The translations under genes were made by a program, and so were the position numbers. The notes beneath the pieces are model-generated. The model had not been told where the DNA came from and did not search any database. It saw only the letters and a program-made list of their open reading frames with translations. A stretch of DNA of 64,000 bases from Paenibacillus glacialis (lineage in GTDB: Bacteria > Bacillota > Bacilli > Paenibacillales > Paenibacillaceae): the NCBI RefSeq assembly GCF_001637205.1, contig NZ_LVJH01000003.1, positions 312,916 to 376,915 of the forward strand. The letters are read 5' to 3'. Positions 63,039-64,000 of this stretch are shown here, piece after piece. Each line of letters begins with the position of its first letter. Positions within the stretch are counted from its first letter, which is position 1.

Positions 63039-63548
63039 ATGAGTACCCTAGCTCTTTTGCAACTCAGCACAAAACTGTCAATAGATTCTGATGTAATTAT
63101 TCAGGTTGTTAGATTAGCCATAGATAACCCAAATAGGTATTTTGAAGAACATAGCGAACAACTTAATGAGAGAAATATAGATGAGCATTCAGAAGAGTTA
63201 CCTTGGATAGCACTAGTTGATGAATTAATTGAAAATGGATTGGCATATGAAATAGATTGGAAAGAAGCCAGTCAGGATATTTGTGAAATAATAGATTACT
63301 TACTTGAAAGAAATAATTTCCCTCCTTTAGATTGGAAATGGTTAGATGAGGTACAGTATGAAGAGTTGTTAACTGAACAAGTCTTGAATGAGGTTTCGCA
63401 AAAACTAAAAGAACGCTGTATAACATTAGCATATTTAGATGTTGATAGTGACTCCTATGTATTAATAACAGTAGCAGATAAAGAAATCGAAGGTTTAAAA
63501 CGACTAGCCATTGAAGCAGGGAAAAGGATTTCAGACATATTTATATAA
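63039..63548 (+). CDS. Conserved partner of the Imm49-like protein (paralogue 2)
   Basis: A 169-residue paralogue of the protein at 45765: HSEELPWIALVDELIENGLA, YEIDWKEA, TLAYLDVDSDSYVLITVADK. It starts 13 bases after the Imm49-like stop and ends the second module before a terminator. Possible DUF6630 member, uncertain. Confidence 0.62.
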   Translation: MSTLALLQLSTKLSIDSDVIIQVVRLAIDNPNRYFEEHSEQLNERNIDEHSEELPWIALVDELIENGLAYEIDWKEASQDICEIIDYLLERNNFPPLDWKWLDEVQYEELLTEQVLNEVSQKLKERCITLAYLDVDSDSYVLITVADKEIEGLKRLAIEAGKRISDIFI

Positions 63549-63554
63549 CTTCAA

Positions 63555-63597
63555 AACCCCAACGAGCATCTTGCAGCTCGATTGGGGTTTGTTTTTA
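63555..63597 (+). terminator. Intrinsic terminator of the second VgrG module
   Basis: AACCCCAACGAGC pairs with GCTCGATTGGGGTT around a short loop, followed by TGTTTTT. Confidence 0.85.
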
Positions 63598-63682
63598 CAT
63601 AATAATCCTATAGTAACACCTTTGATATTTAAGTAGGACTAGTAAGATCATTAAAAGCTCCTATATCCGTTTTCTGACCTGG

Positions 63683-63949
63683 ATGGTCATCATTGAAACC
63701 AGTGGTTTCTTGAACTCAGTTATAAATGTTCGTCTTTCTTCTTTTGTCACGGGAATGAAAAATCCTCACGCATATAACGTTGTAGTTAAGGGAGAATTTA
63801 AAAATCGAAACAAAATGACTCAAGCTCGTGTAAAGTATGCTAGAAATATATTGAAGAAGAACGGTATTGATCCTGATTTTGGGTTGGATAATTTTCACTG
63901 GGCTCTTAATACGGGTCATTCAAATACGTATATTAAAAGAAGTAGCTAG
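63683..63949 (+). pseudogene. Orphan nuclease-toxin tail (AHH/LHH-like)
   Basis: An 88-codon frame without ribosome binding site. RVKYARNILKKNGIDPDFGL and DNFHWALNTGHSNTYIK match the end of HNH/endonuclease VII toxins (ARxIL.K.GID......N.x.L......HS.xY). The first catalytic His cluster is missing, so it is a fragment. No VgrG part precedes it directly. Confidence 0.55.
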
Positions 63950-63976
63950 GGAAATGTGGAAGTTAGATAAAAAGAA

Positions 63977-64000
63977 TGCCGTAGGGTGGGGTGCAACGGC
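63977..64000 (+). repeat. Start of another copy-D-type VgrG linker (runs off window)
   Basis: The last ~20 bases (CGTAGGGTGGGGTGCAACGG) are identical to 60966-60985 within the glycine-rich linker of the copy D fusion. The displaced-cassette array therefore probably continues beyond the window. Confidence 0.6.

Noticed and set aside
63628..63740. Minus-strand fragment reading GFNDDHPGQKTDIGAFNDL as a toxin relic
   Set aside because: It is short, closed by stops on both sides and matches nothing in the window convincingly; the plus-strand orphan tail explains the area better.

Overview
The window looks like chromosomal DNA of a low-GC Gram-positive spore-former, most like Paenibacillus. This rests on the gene content (YpvA-type DinG helicase, DUF1836 protein, UppP, VanW, E. 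coli-type SpeD, B12-riboswitch-controlled metE), strong GGAGG ribosome binding sites and frequent GTG/TTG starts. No rRNA, tRNA or CRISPR was seen. The species call is inference.

Region 1 (1-17.5 kb) is ordinary housekeeping and accessory DNA: the 3' end of a chemoreceptor, DUF1836-uppP, a CNNM/CBS transporter, membrane proteins, a DedA protein, a DinG-like helicase, a DUF4190 protein, an ECF sigma factor with an eroded region 4, an MFS exporter, a cobalamin riboswitch with metE, an SPFH plus ribbon-helix-helix pair, an APH-type kinase, VanW and speD. Most genes end in clear intrinsic terminators.

Region 2 (17.5-37.3 kb) is the main interest. It reads as a contractile injection machine in a monoderm, with signalling parts like the T6SS threonine-phosphorylation pathway. 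It encodes a Ser/Thr kinase, a secreted-topology VWA membrane protein, a large sheath-like protein, an Hcp-like tube protein, a J-domain protein, two FHA proteins, an active-looking PP2C, a membrane PP2C that appears catalytically dead and carries TPR-like repeats, three proteins of baseplate-like position, and an Hsp70/actin-fold ATPase with a SAP-like N-terminus. A loading module follows: DcrB-like chaperone, VgrG-like hub, two adaptor-like proteins and a DUF4280 (PAAR-like) tip. I see no ClpV/AAA+ ATPase, no TssJLM membrane complex, no recognisable gp25/TssE and no tape measure. I also see no capsid, portal, terminase or integrase genes, which argues against a simple prophage.

Region 3 (37.3-54.9 kb) is a toxin/immunity array. 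A full-length VgrG-toxin fusion (copy A) with a probable immunity gene is followed by displaced cassettes: two 5'-truncated VgrG-toxin copies (B, C), orphan toxin tails with frameshifts, a stop codon or an inversion, and immunity genes (SUKH, Imm30-like, Imm49-like, DUF6630-like, ankyrin). A recurrent hairpin-plus-T-run element (five copies) sits at cassette boundaries, and a roughly 785-bp direct repeat carries a transposase relic and a VgrG relic. Copies A, B and C are nearly identical up to the motif MSKNA and then carry unrelated toxin ends, as expected for a toxin-switching reservoir.

Region 4 (54.9-64 kb) is a second loading module in the same gene order (truncated DcrB-like, hub, pentapeptide adaptor, second adaptor, DUF4280, VgrG-nuclease fusion) with its own immunity genes. 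The last bases re-enter sequence identical to the second VgrG fusion, so the array probably continues beyond the window.
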